Positions 1 through 7,952 of a stretch of DNA of 29,795 bases are shown one piece after another. The translations under genes and the position numbers were made by a program. Numbering within the stretch: the first letter of the stretch is position 1; every line of letters begins with the position of its first letter. The notes under the pieces are model-generated. The model searched no databases. It was not told where the DNA came from and saw nothing but the letters and a program-made list of their open reading frames with translations. This DNA comes from Candidatus Hodarchaeota archaeon (GTDB lineage Archaea; Asgardarchaeota; Heimdallarchaeia; Hodarchaeales; YT1-039). The DNA lies in NCBI GenBank assembly GCA_016840025.1, contig JAEOTF010000370.1:1-29795 (forward strand). Direction: 5' to 3'.

Positions 1-372
1 CAATGCTTTCTCGGTTTGAAGGCCATATTGGTGATAAAGTATAGAAGAGAGCACATGCTGGGACGAGTGAGCCCTCATTAATGCATAGCGATATTCCCAG
101 TTAATAATTCCCTTGATTTGTTCATTTTCTTGAAATGTTGGCGTGTCCTGTAATATATGAACGATATCACCATTTTCATAGCGGGTATCTTTTACTGAGG
201 TGGTTTTTATGCCATCAAGAGATTTGATTAATCCTGTATCCCCAGGTTGATTTCCTCCGCTAGGATAAAAGTAGGTTTTGTCTAAAATAATTCTATTTGA
301 ATCTATTGTTAGAATTTTTGCAGTGAATTCTTTGATATAGGCATCTTCCCAATATCCTTTGATTGTTCTCAC
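1..372 (-). CDS. alaX: Alanyl-tRNA editing protein AlaX, N-terminal part (runs off the window)
   Basis: I translated the minus strand from a GTG at 372; the frame stays open to the window edge (124 residues, 3' end missing). Residues 36-47 read YPSGGNQPGDTG, the signature of the alanyl-tRNA synthetase-like editing fold. Residues 102-106 are HSSQH, the HxxxH zinc-binding and catalytic motif of this family. AlaX proteins are free-standing enzymes that hydrolyse Ser or Gly mischarged onto tRNA-Ala. An in-frame TGA lies a few codons upstream, and the ATG overlapping the GTG is out of frame and stops at once, so GTG is the only usable start. The gene is divergent from the PIN-domain gene. An AT-rich element about 25-30 nt before the GTG could be a TATA box. 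Whether this is a short or long AlaX form cannot be judged from the fragment. Confidence 0.88.
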   Translation of the reverse strand, partial: MRTIKGYWEDAYIKEFTAKILTIDSNRIILDKTYFYPSGGNQPGDTGLIKSLDGIKTTSVKDTRYENGDIVHILQDTPTFQENEQIKGIINWEYRYALMRAHSSQHVLSSILYHQYGLQTEKAL

Positions 373-517
373 ATCTATCGCCCTATAAAATCATTAATTT
401 AGCCCAATTGGTTTTTCTAGATAGATATTCTCATAGATTTTGGAGTTTATTACTGATTTTTTCTACGATTAGCCAAGTTATTAATCGGTGTTTTCTTGCT
501 CAATAGGTGGAATTTTC

Positions 518-1534
518 ATGAGACGGAGATTTTCCAATGTTTTTAAGGCTTTGTTGAGCAAAAAAAAGCTATTCGTCTTAACTGATGATGAAATACGACA
601 ATTCAAGAAGAAAGCGTACGATTCGGGCGCTCTCTCCATTGTTAATCTAGTCTATACATACTATCATTTCAAACAAACAGAGCCTATTCGAAAGTCATTA
701 CAGGATCTTCTAGCCAAAGAAGAGTCACCGCACAACGCCATCATCATACTTTTTGAACATTTTGACAAAATGAAACAAGAGTTACAAGAGGCCGCTGAGA
801 AGAATGATCAAGCTTTGCAGGAAGCTATTAAACAGCGTGATAATTTTCAGGATGATTTCAAAAAAATAACTAACCGGATTCTTGATGATACATTAAATAT
901 TCTTTATACTAATTTTAAAGGCTATTCGCAAAAAATACGAATCCAAGCGGCTCACTTAATTCGTAATGCCATGGTGAGATATTATATAGCATACATGAGT
1001 GACTTTCTCCAAAAATATGCGCTAGTCGATACTAATTTTTTCCATATGAAACGTTCAAGCCTTAATTATATTGATAGAATCCCATACGATGAATACGGAA
1101 GGGCAGAAGGACTGCTCTTACCGCGGGAAGTGCTGTCGGAGCTAGTGGGCGGAGTACACAAAGGTCGACTGAAATTAGAAAATACAATCTTTCCACTACT
1201 TAGAGAATCCAAGGTTCTTCTCTTGCCTACCTGCGCAAATAAAAGCGAATACAAAGATTATTTCGACTCTAATAGACATAAGCATGATAGAGCCGATCCT
1301 GCTATTGTTGGTTGGAAAGTAAACCTTGGAGAAGCGATTTGGCCAAGGGTTCTCACGACTGATAAACAAATATTGAAAGTCATAGAACAGGTTTCTCCAA
1401 TAAAAGCTTCAGAGGATATCATTCAGTTACCTGATAATCCAGGATCTGAGCTTGACTTAACCGAAAGCATACAGGAAACCTATAAGGAACAGTATCCGTT
1501 AGATTTCGAGGAAATGATTGATGAGCTAGGATGA
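518..1534 (+). CDS. PIN-domain protein with N-terminal helical/coiled-coil region
   Basis: 338 residues from the ATG at 518. That start has an AGGTGG ribosome site at 505-510 with 7 nt spacing; an upstream in-frame GTG at 488 lacks one. The C-terminal ~170 residues look like a PIN nuclease. VDTNFF carries the first Asp (D171), LPREVLSELV the Glu pair (E204/E208), KHDRADPAIVGW Asp257/Asp260, and LTTDKQIL Asp282. Together these form the acidic tetrad that binds metal in PIN RNases. Residues ~70-125 are charged and helical (runs such as KMKQELQEAAEKN), probably coiled coil. PIN proteins are often VapC-type toxins, but those are ~130 residues with a small antitoxin partner. None is visible here, so a stand-alone RNA-processing nuclease is at least as likely. 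It converges on the UbiA gene, with a 72-nt gap. Confidence 0.75.
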   Translation: MRRRFSNVFKALLSKKKLFVLTDDEIRQFKKKAYDSGALSIVNLVYTYYHFKQTEPIRKSLQDLLAKEESPHNAIIILFEHFDKMKQELQEAAEKNDQALQEAIKQRDNFQDDFKKITNRILDDTLNILYTNFKGYSQKIRIQAAHLIRNAMVRYYIAYMSDFLQKYALVDTNFFHMKRSSLNYIDRIPYDEYGRAEGLLLPREVLSELVGGVHKGRLKLENTIFPLLRESKVLLLPTCANKSEYKDYFDSNRHKHDRADPAIVGWKVNLGEAIWPRVLTTDKQILKVIEQVSPIKASEDIIQLPDNPGSELDLTESIQETYKEQYPLDFEEMIDELG

Positions 1535-1606
1535 ATCACTGACCAATTAACTTATTATATCTAATGATTATTAGAAACCTCTTTTGATTCGTTAAAACGT
1601 TAAGAA

Positions 1607-2605
1607 TTAAGAGAACAGGTATGAAACTATTATTAGCTTTTCAACGATGTAAATAATTGCCCATTTTGCTGCTTCCGCAGAAAGAACATGGGGCCTTCTT
1701 CTTGAACGAATTATTAGTATCGCGGAGAATCCTATAGCAGAAAGAGTAATGGGAGCGTTAAAACCTATAGCAATCATTGAACTCATTAGAAAAAAGATTA
1801 CACCAGTCAGAATGTGTATTCTCTCACTATTTTTTTTGCCCATATAAATTGTAGTTGTTAAATTCTTTGTTTTCACATCTACCTCAAAATCTCTCAATTG
1901 TTGGCCGATTTGAGAGTAAATCGCACTACAAGCAAAGAATAATGAGAAGAGCCAAAAAGTTTCATCGATAGTGTAGAAGTATGTATATGAATAGTAAAAA
2001 GTTATCACAGGCCATGCAATATGGAAAAATAAGTCCCAAAATCTCCTTTGTTTTCCTCGAGAAATTGGATGGACATACAGTGTTGCCATTATTAAAAAAC
2101 CAAATGCGAAAAATGTGAATCTAGGACCGATGAAAAGCCCTATAAAAATAGTAAAAAGTGCGCAGGCTAAAACGACAATTTTTTCCTTATTAAAAGGGAT
2201 ATTATAATCATTTATCCAGAAGATGTAGAAATTAAGGCAAATAACGAGGAGTATGAAGGAAGCAGTTTGAAAATTTGAGACAGGATCTATCAAAAGACCG
2301 ATTAGAACAGGAAGAAAAGCACTAGCAGTAATCAGCCTTATTCCCATTTTTGCTTCAAACGAATCCTTGTTACAAAAGATGTTTCTTTTCCTTTTTTCCA
2401 GATCTTCCTTATCAAAAGGAGCGTCATAATAATCATTTATCCAAAAAACGTAACAATTAAGCAAAAAGACTTGAAATATAAATGCAGCGTACTGAAAATT
2501 CATGTTAGCCCCCGATATAAAAGGAACAAGGGGAATGAAAGTATTAACAAGGCTGTTCTTAATCCTCAACCTTGTAACGAGCTCTTTGACACTGCTTAAA
2601 TTCAT
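1607..2605 (-). CDS. UbiA-family membrane prenyltransferase with an internal duplication of the Asp-rich helix unit
   Basis: A polytopic membrane protein of 332 residues if it starts at the ATG at 2605; a GTG at 2653 would add 16 residues without a clear ribosome site. Counting from the longer start, the first Asp-rich motif is NDYYDAPFD at 73-81, followed by KRKRN. The second motif is RDFEVD at 254-259. Both are the Mg-diphosphate sites of UbiA enzymes, which move a polyprenyl chain to an aromatic or glycerol acceptor in the membrane. Residues ~113-176 repeat ~39-120: FWINDYNIPFN at 145-155 is a degenerate second copy of motif 1 with its key Asp residues lost. This explains a length ~40-60 residues above the usual ~280-300. 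The substrate is unknown; lipid, quinone or pigment roles are all possible. It is last in a minus-strand operon behind the 7TM and AttH-like genes. Confidence 0.82.
   Translation of the reverse strand: MNLSSVKELVTRLRIKNSLVNTFIPLVPFISGANMNFQYAAFIFQVFLLNCYVFWINDYYDAPFDKEDLEKRKRNIFCNKDSFEAKMGIRLITASAFLPVLIGLLIDPVSNFQTASFILLVICLNFYIFWINDYNIPFNKEKIVVLACALFTIFIGLFIGPRFTFFAFGFLIMATLYVHPISRGKQRRFWDLFFHIAWPVITFYYSYTYFYTIDETFWLFSLFFACSAIYSQIGQQLRDFEVDVKTKNLTTTIYMGKKNSERIHILTGVIFFLMSSMIAIGFNAPITLSAIGFSAILIIRSRRRPHVLSAEAAKWAIIYIVEKLIIVSYLFS
2183..2501. repeat. Internal imperfect duplication inside the UbiA gene (2183-2276 and 2405-2501)
   Basis: The two segments align over about 95-100 bp with roughly 70% identity by eye. 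They share the perfect core ATAATCATTTATCCA (starting at 2203 and 2427), a CCTTAT.AAAAGG block, and AATTAAG and TGAAAATT blocks. They encode the two FWINDY helices. The copies differ by a 3-nt gap, which keeps the frame. DNA-level similarity argues for a duplication rather than convergence of membrane helices. Confidence 0.8.
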
Positions 2606-2737
2606 AGCTCCTATTTCCAACTTGGTGTTTCTATGCGAAGAATTATTATCCACTATACTTTAAATTTTAACATGATATCGAACAGAGATCCAAGTTTGGG
2701 GAGAGAAGGGTAAGACCTGCAGAACAGCCGGAAGAGG

Positions 2738-3853
2738 TTATGGGTATATAAAGAAGAATGTCTTTGCTATAACCTCGTCCAATTCGAGCATTTTTAGCCC
2801 GTCCATTACTTTTCTTAGGTCGTCTTTATATTTATCTTTGAGTTCTTTAGTCGTCTGTTTCATTGCCTCACGAATGAGCATAGAATCTCGATCTGTAAAA
2901 ACTGCGATAAAATATCCTTCAGACCAGTGAAACATTATTTTTCGTTGTTCAAATGCTAAAAAGGTTGGAAGAACTTCTGTCTCATAAAACTCTGACATCA
3001 TTGAATTTATTGCAGATAATCCTGCGGATACTAGAATAGTAGAATGGTCTTTCGCACTTTCATCTAGAAAATTCTTGCTGTATTTCAGAACCCCATTCTT
3101 ATCTACAACAATTAAAAGGTATGCTCTATGGGGAACAATGAAAGCGACACGAGGGTCGACAAGATAAGCTCTAATGAAGAAAAATAAAGCAATCGTTATG
3201 ACTAGGAGCGCTACGGTCAAAAAATAATGTTCACCACCAACTCCAAAGATGCTAACTTGTTGAAGTATAACAAAGGGAAGAGCGCCCAATAACCCAAAGA
3301 AAAGTCCATTCCGAAGGCTTTTAACTTGTTTGCGTTGATTCTCGCTCATTGTTTCGTTTAACAACTCTCTTAAATCGAGTCCAGCAAAAATTACCACAGA
3401 CGGAATGAAGATATAATTTATTGTGTCAGCGTATCCCCAACAAACATCAATCAAATCAGTATTATTTTTCGAGCCTGCATAAATAGCAACCCCTGCAAAA
3501 CCAGATAATAAAGAGCCTAAAGAGAGGAGATAAGCATTTCGCGTCCAGCTTGGTCTTGGTTTGACCAATAACCGAAAGAAATTCACCAAAAGGATTTGGA
3601 CGATAAGGTTTGAAATATTCCCTACCAATCTGATTATTGTAAAAATAAAGGGATCTTCATCCACAGTAATCAAATCTAATTGAAGATAAGTTGTAATGAT
3701 CCAGCCAAACATCGAAATAATTGCAGCTAAAAGGATCCATGTAACAACATTTTTTGCTTGTTCAGCTTTGCTTAAAATCAATACGACAATGATAGAATTC
3801 ATTATAATTGATACTAATGTCACTAATAGTAGCCACCAAGTTACTTCAGCCAT
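2738..3853 (-). CDS. Seven-transmembrane protein with C-terminal longin/roadblock-like cytoplasmic domain
   Basis: 371 residues from the ATG at 3853, which has a GGAG site 8 nt upstream; the earlier in-frame TTG at 3874 overlaps the preceding gene. I count seven hydrophobic segments at about residues 4-25, 36-56, 71-96, 106-126, 141-161, 183-205 and 209-232. The remaining ~135 residues are soluble, with predicted order beta-beta-alpha-beta-beta-beta-alpha. AYLLIVVDKNGVLKYSK is the first hairpin, an amphipathic helix around AGLSAINSMMSEFY follows, then IMFHWSEGYFIAVFTD and a charged C-terminal helix. This order suits longin or roadblock-like modules, which in Asgard archaea and eukaryotes serve as GTPase platforms. 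The 7TM part resembles the N-terminal sensor regions of archaeal histidine kinases, but no kinase is present. It starts 13 nt after the AttH-like gene. The topology and tail fold are inferred; no function is proven. Confidence 0.6.
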   Translation of the reverse strand: MAEVTWWLLLVTLVSIIMNSIIVVLILSKAEQAKNVVTWILLAAIISMFGWIITTYLQLDLITVDEDPFIFTIIRLVGNISNLIVQILLVNFFRLLVKPRPSWTRNAYLLSLGSLLSGFAGVAIYAGSKNNTDLIDVCWGYADTINYIFIPSVVIFAGLDLRELLNETMSENQRKQVKSLRNGLFFGLLGALPFVILQQVSIFGVGGEHYFLTVALLVITIALFFFIRAYLVDPRVAFIVPHRAYLLIVVDKNGVLKYSKNFLDESAKDHSTILVSAGLSAINSMMSEFYETEVLPTFLAFEQRKIMFHWSEGYFIAVFTDRDSMLIREAMKQTTKELKDKYKDDLRKVMDGLKMLELDEVIAKTFFFIYP

Positions 3854-3866
3854 AATACGATCTCCA

Positions 3867-5063
3867 TTACTCAATTATACGGTGCATCTGATTTTCCATC
3901 GTTCCTTTTCCTTCTATTTCTTTGTTATTCCAAGTGCCCTTCGCTTCTAGGACATAATTTGTAATAAATTCGTTTTCTCGACCCATTGCGCCCATCCATG
4001 AATGATGGAACGTTTTCTTAACGTTTAAGTCCAATATTGGGGTTTCTTCATAATTTTTGCCTGCCCTGATCCGCCACTCAATAGGGACTTTTGTTGGGAT
4101 ATTATCGTCTTTTGCATATGTAATCTCCGCAATTTCAAAATTACCAGGAGAAAAATGGAACCACTTGCCATTCATGACACCAGCGCCTTCACCCGCTATT
4201 ACTATCCCTTCTCCTTCTTTTTCAAGATTTATTGAAAGATAAAAGAGATGCAGTGATCCTTCTGGAAACTGTAAATCCAACCAGCGCCAGTCCTCTATGT
4301 GGAAATTAGAGAATACACCTAAACCATGCTCTATTATCGCTCTTCCTTCCTTAAGTTGGATCTTATTTCCTCCTGGAACAGTTAACTCCCCTGTTACCTT
4401 CATAGCAAATATATCATAAGCTTTTTGCGCCATAGAAGGCGTAACTCCGACTCGTCCCCCATAATAGACAATCACACCCTTTGGGGAGAGTGGTTCAAAA
4501 TGGAGTTTTCCTGAAATATCATTCCGCTTGTCTTCAAAGACATAATCGTATCCTTCACTCCATATTCCGTCACAGATCATGCTAAATTCTTCTAATGATA
4601 CCTCTTGATGAAACCGCTCCTTAGAGCGATTTTTGAAAATTCCATGTGGATAAGAACGTTCCCATTGACCCATTTTTAGTTTTTCAGAGATAAAGAAAGA
4701 ATCAAAAAATGCAAATTGAAGATCTGGAGCATTTACCCAAAAAACTCGGAAAACGCTATCGATTGCTAAAGAAGATCCATCTTCCGAGTTAAACATGACA
4801 TAAATCATACCTTCTTCCATCGGTCCTCCCGTTCCCTCAAATGTTGGCATAATAGGTTGATCTAGTGGCTTAGTTGTTTGGAGGAATTTCTCAATCTTTG
4901 CTCTATTTGCCCGTTTTATTTTGATAATAGTACCGATGTTTTTTAAAAAAAATCTGATCTTTGGTTTTGGTTGAACTTCAAGTTCTGGCAAACGGATTCC
5001 ACCATCTCTCAATAAAGAGCGGAAAAATGAAATTAGTATAAATAATGTACTAATTCTTCTCAC
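3867..5063 (-). CDS. AttH/CrtC-like lipocalin-type beta-barrel protein
   Basis: 398 residues from a GTG at 5063. Residues 1-20 are hydrophobic and basic (RRISTLFILISFF) and could be a signal anchor. The rest is beta-rich. The best landmark is ~residues 245-280, where IEHGLGVF is followed by EDWRWLDLQFPEGSLHLFYL. This matches the 'WDW..LQL.DG..LMLY' pattern of the AttH/CrtC (hydroxyneurosporene synthase, carotenoid 1,2-hydratase) double-lipocalin superfamily. Members hydrate or carry isoprenoid or lipid molecules. It is first in an operon with the 7TM protein and UbiA, and is divergent from geranylgeranyl reductase, so an isoprenoid ligand is a fair inference. The GTG lacks a good ribosome site and directly follows the TAA of an 8-codon frame (5090-5064), so the exact start is uncertain. 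Family assignment is moderate. Confidence 0.55.
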   Translation of the reverse strand: MRRISTLFILISFFRSLLRDGGIRLPELEVQPKPKIRFFLKNIGTIIKIKRANRAKIEKFLQTTKPLDQPIMPTFEGTGGPMEEGMIYVMFNSEDGSSLAIDSVFRVFWVNAPDLQFAFFDSFFISEKLKMGQWERSYPHGIFKNRSKERFHQEVSLEEFSMICDGIWSEGYDYVFEDKRNDISGKLHFEPLSPKGVIVYYGGRVGVTPSMAQKAYDIFAMKVTGELTVPGGNKIQLKEGRAIIEHGLGVFSNFHIEDWRWLDLQFPEGSLHLFYLSINLEKEGEGIVIAGEGAGVMNGKWFHFSPGNFEIAEITYAKDDNIPTKVPIEWRIRAGKNYEETPILDLNVKKTFHHSWMGAMGRENEFITNYVLEAKGTWNNKEIEGKGTMENQMHRIIE

Positions 5064-5246
5064 TTATCTAAAAACTATTCTTGAAGTCATTAGTCTCTTT
5101 TAATCTCCTTTTAGACAAAACCTTAAGAGATAAGCCTTAGCGATAGGAAAAATGTTCTGTTTACCATGGATGGATTAGTTCTATTTTCTTTTCAAAAAAG
5201 AAATTAAAAGTGCTTCGATTCCGACAACTGAAAGAGGTTTGGATAG
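5064..5246. promoter_or_regulatory. Divergent promoter region between the AttH-like operon and the reductase gene
   Basis: 183 bp, AT-rich, flanked by divergently read genes, so it must hold both promoters. On the plus strand AGAGGT, 8 nt before 5247, is the ribosome site for the reductase. On the minus strand an AGGAG (5105-5109) precedes a short frame starting with ATG at 5090. No perfect operator palindrome was found. Confidence 0.5.
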
Positions 5247-6629
5247 ATGAAATTCGATGCTATAGTATGTGGGGCTGGTTCAGCAGGCTGTGTCACAACT
5301 ATAATGTTAGCTAAAAAACAGCTGCTGAATGTTGCTTTGTTAGATAGGAAACCTCAAAAACGGATAGGCCGAAAAGTTTGTGGGGATGCTATAGCTGAAT
5401 TTCATTTCAAAATGGCACAGAAGGAGCTTGACATTCCTTTCCCTACAGGAGCTGAATTACAAAAGACTATATTGGGTATAGACTTATACTCACCAAATCA
5501 ACAAGATAAAATACGACTTGGTAGCGGTCATAAGGGTTTTATTATTAACCGACATCTTTTTGGACAAAGGTTACTAGGTTATGCATTGGATGCGGGAGCA
5601 CATCTTTTTGATGAAACTCAAGTGCAAGACCTAATCATAAATAACAACCAAATTACCGGGGTTATGACAAAAAGTAAGAAAGATAGAGAAGTAAAGAAAT
5701 TGGAAGCAAAAGTAGTTATAGATGCGACAGGAGCCACGGGTGTATTAAGAAAAAGGCTTACACCGAAACTCGCATCTGGTATTGAACTATATTTAAGTAA
5801 AGTGGATATTGGCTATGCTTATCGTGAAATTCGTGAATTAAAACAAAAGTTTACCGATAACGAATACCTTAGAATATACTTTTCGAAAGAAATAGCGCCA
5901 GGTGGATATATCTGGCTTTTCCCTCGAGGTAATGATGCGAGTCCTTCAGTTAATGCAGGAGTTGGAATAACTCAAGCTATTCCGCCGCCATCTCCTAAGG
6001 AACGATTCTACCAATATATGAAGAAATCTCCTCTTTTTGAAGATTCTTCCCTAATTACAGGCGGTGCAGGGCTAATACCAATGCGTCGACCTAATAAATC
6101 GTTTGTTACCAATGGATTGGTATTAGTGGGTGATGCCGGATGGCAAGTTAATCCTGCCAATGCAGGAGGATTAGGAACAACCCTTGAAGCAGGCATAATG
6201 GCAGGTAAAGCAATAGGAGAGGCAATAAGCGCGGATAGCATAACGCCTGAAGGGCTATGGAATTATAATATGACATATCATAGGACTATCGGTGCAAGAC
6301 ATGCTCCACAAGACATTTTTCGTTTGCTGTTAAATCAGATAAGAGATTCGGATCTTAATATCTTCATGGCTGCTGGTTTGTTAAAAGATAATGAACTTGA
6401 CAGGGTTTCTAGTGGACGAGATTTTGAAATTAGGTTCACAGAAAAACTTAGAAGGGCTTACAGGGGTCGGAAGATCATAAGAACCCTGCTAAGGATGCAA
6501 AGAGCAGTTAAATGCATGAAGAAGATAAAAAAATTGTATTTAAACTACCCAAGCACTCCAGATAAACTAGAGGCATGGAATGGGAAGGTCTTGGAGATAT
6601 ATAAAGGATTACATCCCGAATATCGCTAA
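5247..6629 (+). CDS. Geranylgeranyl reductase family FAD-dependent oxidoreductase
   Basis: 460 residues. The N-terminus has the FAD-binding GAGSAG (9-14). KVCGD (43-47) matches the conserved Cys motif of archaeal geranylgeranyl reductases. PGGYIWLFP (218-226) is the substrate-cavity signature, and GDAGWQVNPANAGGLG (295-310) is the second FAD motif. This family saturates geranylgeranyl chains of archaeal membrane lipids, quinones or, in plants, chlorophyll. The ~460-residue length is somewhat above typical archaeal enzymes (~390-450), owing to a basic C-terminal tail (RAYRGRKIIRTLLRMQR onward) that may bind the membrane surface. The start is supported by AGAGGT with 8-nt spacing. Divergence from the AttH-like, 7TM and UbiA genes suggests a shared isoprenoid-lipid role. 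Archaea often carry several paralogues, so lipid versus quinone use is open. Confidence 0.87.
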   Translation: MKFDAIVCGAGSAGCVTTIMLAKKQLLNVALLDRKPQKRIGRKVCGDAIAEFHFKMAQKELDIPFPTGAELQKTILGIDLYSPNQQDKIRLGSGHKGFIINRHLFGQRLLGYALDAGAHLFDETQVQDLIINNNQITGVMTKSKKDREVKKLEAKVVIDATGATGVLRKRLTPKLASGIELYLSKVDIGYAYREIRELKQKFTDNEYLRIYFSKEIAPGGYIWLFPRGNDASPSVNAGVGITQAIPPPSPKERFYQYMKKSPLFEDSSLITGGAGLIPMRRPNKSFVTNGLVLVGDAGWQVNPANAGGLGTTLEAGIMAGKAIGEAISADSITPEGLWNYNMTYHRTIGARHAPQDIFRLLLNQIRDSDLNIFMAAGLLKDNELDRVSSGRDFEIRFTEKLRRAYRGRKIIRTLLRMQRAVKCMKKIKKLYLNYPSTPDKLEAWNGKVLEIYKGLHPEYR

Positions 6630-6777
6630 TCAAGAAGGAGTTTTTCTAGAATACCGCTAAATTTTATCCAAACTTGGAAAAGAATACTTGATAAATTGCC
6701 AAAAGAAATGTTCATAAAAGATTCTAAAATCGTATTGTTTGCTATTAAGTTTCTATAACGTTAGGAGTGTGCTTATT

Positions 6778-7761
6778 ATGATTCTTATTGTTTCTGATCT
6801 TCATCTTGGTTCTGAAGGGGCCGATTCACTACAATTTGAAACGTTCTTAATAGAATTACTTAGTTGTAAAGAGACCCAGCAGGGCAGATTTGCTGATGCA
6901 ACAGCATTAATCATGCTTGGCGATATTTTTGATTTATTACGCGACCGACTTGGGCGTATTGATCAGAAGTATCATGATACGATTTTTCGCCGCTTGGAAC
7001 GCCTGAATAAGCGTCCTGATTTTCATGTTTTTTTTGCTCTTGGTAATCACGATATTTATCTGCAAAAATACGACCGAGAGGGGCAAAGAACAGAGACAGA
7101 GTTTATAGATCCTGTTGGCTTTCCGTTTTATGAGGAACAATTCTATGTTGCTCTGCTCCGTAATGTAAATGGCAATTGGTATTTGTATTTGTATGATGAA
7201 AAGAAAGCAGGCTTCTTTGGTCGTTTAAAGCGATTTGTCTTACGGCTTTTCCGAATAAAGCGTAAAAATGAGCTTAAGTTTGATAAAATGGTTTCCTTAG
7301 GACCTTCTTCGGCGGATCCGAACTACTTCTGCATACTTTGCCACGGACATCAATATGAATTCCTTGAAGAGCTTGAAGAAGAAGCCGGTATCCTCTTAAC
7401 TAATCTAGCGCCCTCTGAGCATAAAATTCTCCGAGGTTTAATGGATCTTATGGAAAGACCCTTAGTAAAGATCCGTAAATTTCTAAAAAGGCATGACCAC
7501 AATTGGATTTCTGTAGGACGAGAAAAAATTTACATGGCTTTTAGCAATGCTCCTTTTTATCCCCAGATTGATGCCATCACGGACGTCATTTATGGTCATA
7601 CTCATATAGTAGATCCCAAGCCTACTACGCCTCCTCAACCTGTAATAGATACTGTAGACGGTTTAAAAGTAGCAAATTCTGGATGTTGGCTTATGACTAA
7701 GCCAACTTTTATCATCATTCATGATAATGGAGATATGACCACACATTATTATGGACCATAG
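6778..7761 (+). CDS. Calcineurin-like metallophosphoesterase, copy 1
   Basis: 327 residues from the ATG at 6778 (AGGAG at 6763-6767); an upstream in-frame start would add 13 unconserved residues. All five metallophosphoesterase blocks are present: DLHLGS (D7, H9), LGDIFDLL (D49), GNHD (89-92), CHGHQYEF (H189/H191) and GHTH (273-276). These bind two metal ions and hydrolyse phosphoester or pyrophosphate bonds. Between blocks 3 and 4 an insert at ~148-163 (GRLKRFVLRLFRIKRK) is a basic amphipathic helix. It recalls the membrane-touching cap of LpxH-type enzymes, so a lipid-linked substrate is possible but unproven. There is no signal peptide, so it should be cytoplasmic. The next gene is a tandem paralogue. 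Confidence 0.85.
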   Translation: MILIVSDLHLGSEGADSLQFETFLIELLSCKETQQGRFADATALIMLGDIFDLLRDRLGRIDQKYHDTIFRRLERLNKRPDFHVFFALGNHDIYLQKYDREGQRTETEFIDPVGFPFYEEQFYVALLRNVNGNWYLYLYDEKKAGFFGRLKRFVLRLFRIKRKNELKFDKMVSLGPSSADPNYFCILCHGHQYEFLEELEEEAGILLTNLAPSEHKILRGLMDLMERPLVKIRKFLKRHDHNWISVGREKIYMAFSNAPFYPQIDAITDVIYGHTHIVDPKPTTPPQPVIDTVDGLKVANSGCWLMTKPTFIIIHDNGDMTTHYYGP

Positions 7762-7952
7762 CCAATTAATCCTTCTGAACTCACAATTACTGTGATAAAA
7801 AAATGGCTCAACGAATCGGTGAATTATAAACTTTTAAATTCCCCCATCGCTTCTCTTAATGTTTTAGATGGCTTTGTTATGGCTCTAATATAAATTAAAC
7901 ATCATCGACATTCTACATTAGATATTTAATAGAATATTTGGAGGCAGTTATT

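Noticed and set aside
488..517. N-terminal extension of the PIN-domain protein from a GTG at 488
   Set aside because: AGGTGG at 505-510 sits inside this extension and is ideally spaced for the ATG at 518.
518..1534. VapBC toxin-antitoxin locus
   Set aside because: The PIN protein is 338 residues with a coiled-coil region, and no small antitoxin gene adjoins it; AlaX is divergent.
5064..5090. 8-codon leader frame (ATG at 5090, TAA touching the GTG of the AttH-like gene)
   Set aside because: Its AGGAG is 14 nt away, too far for a good ribosome site, and the peptide has no attenuator-like composition; such short frames arise by chance.
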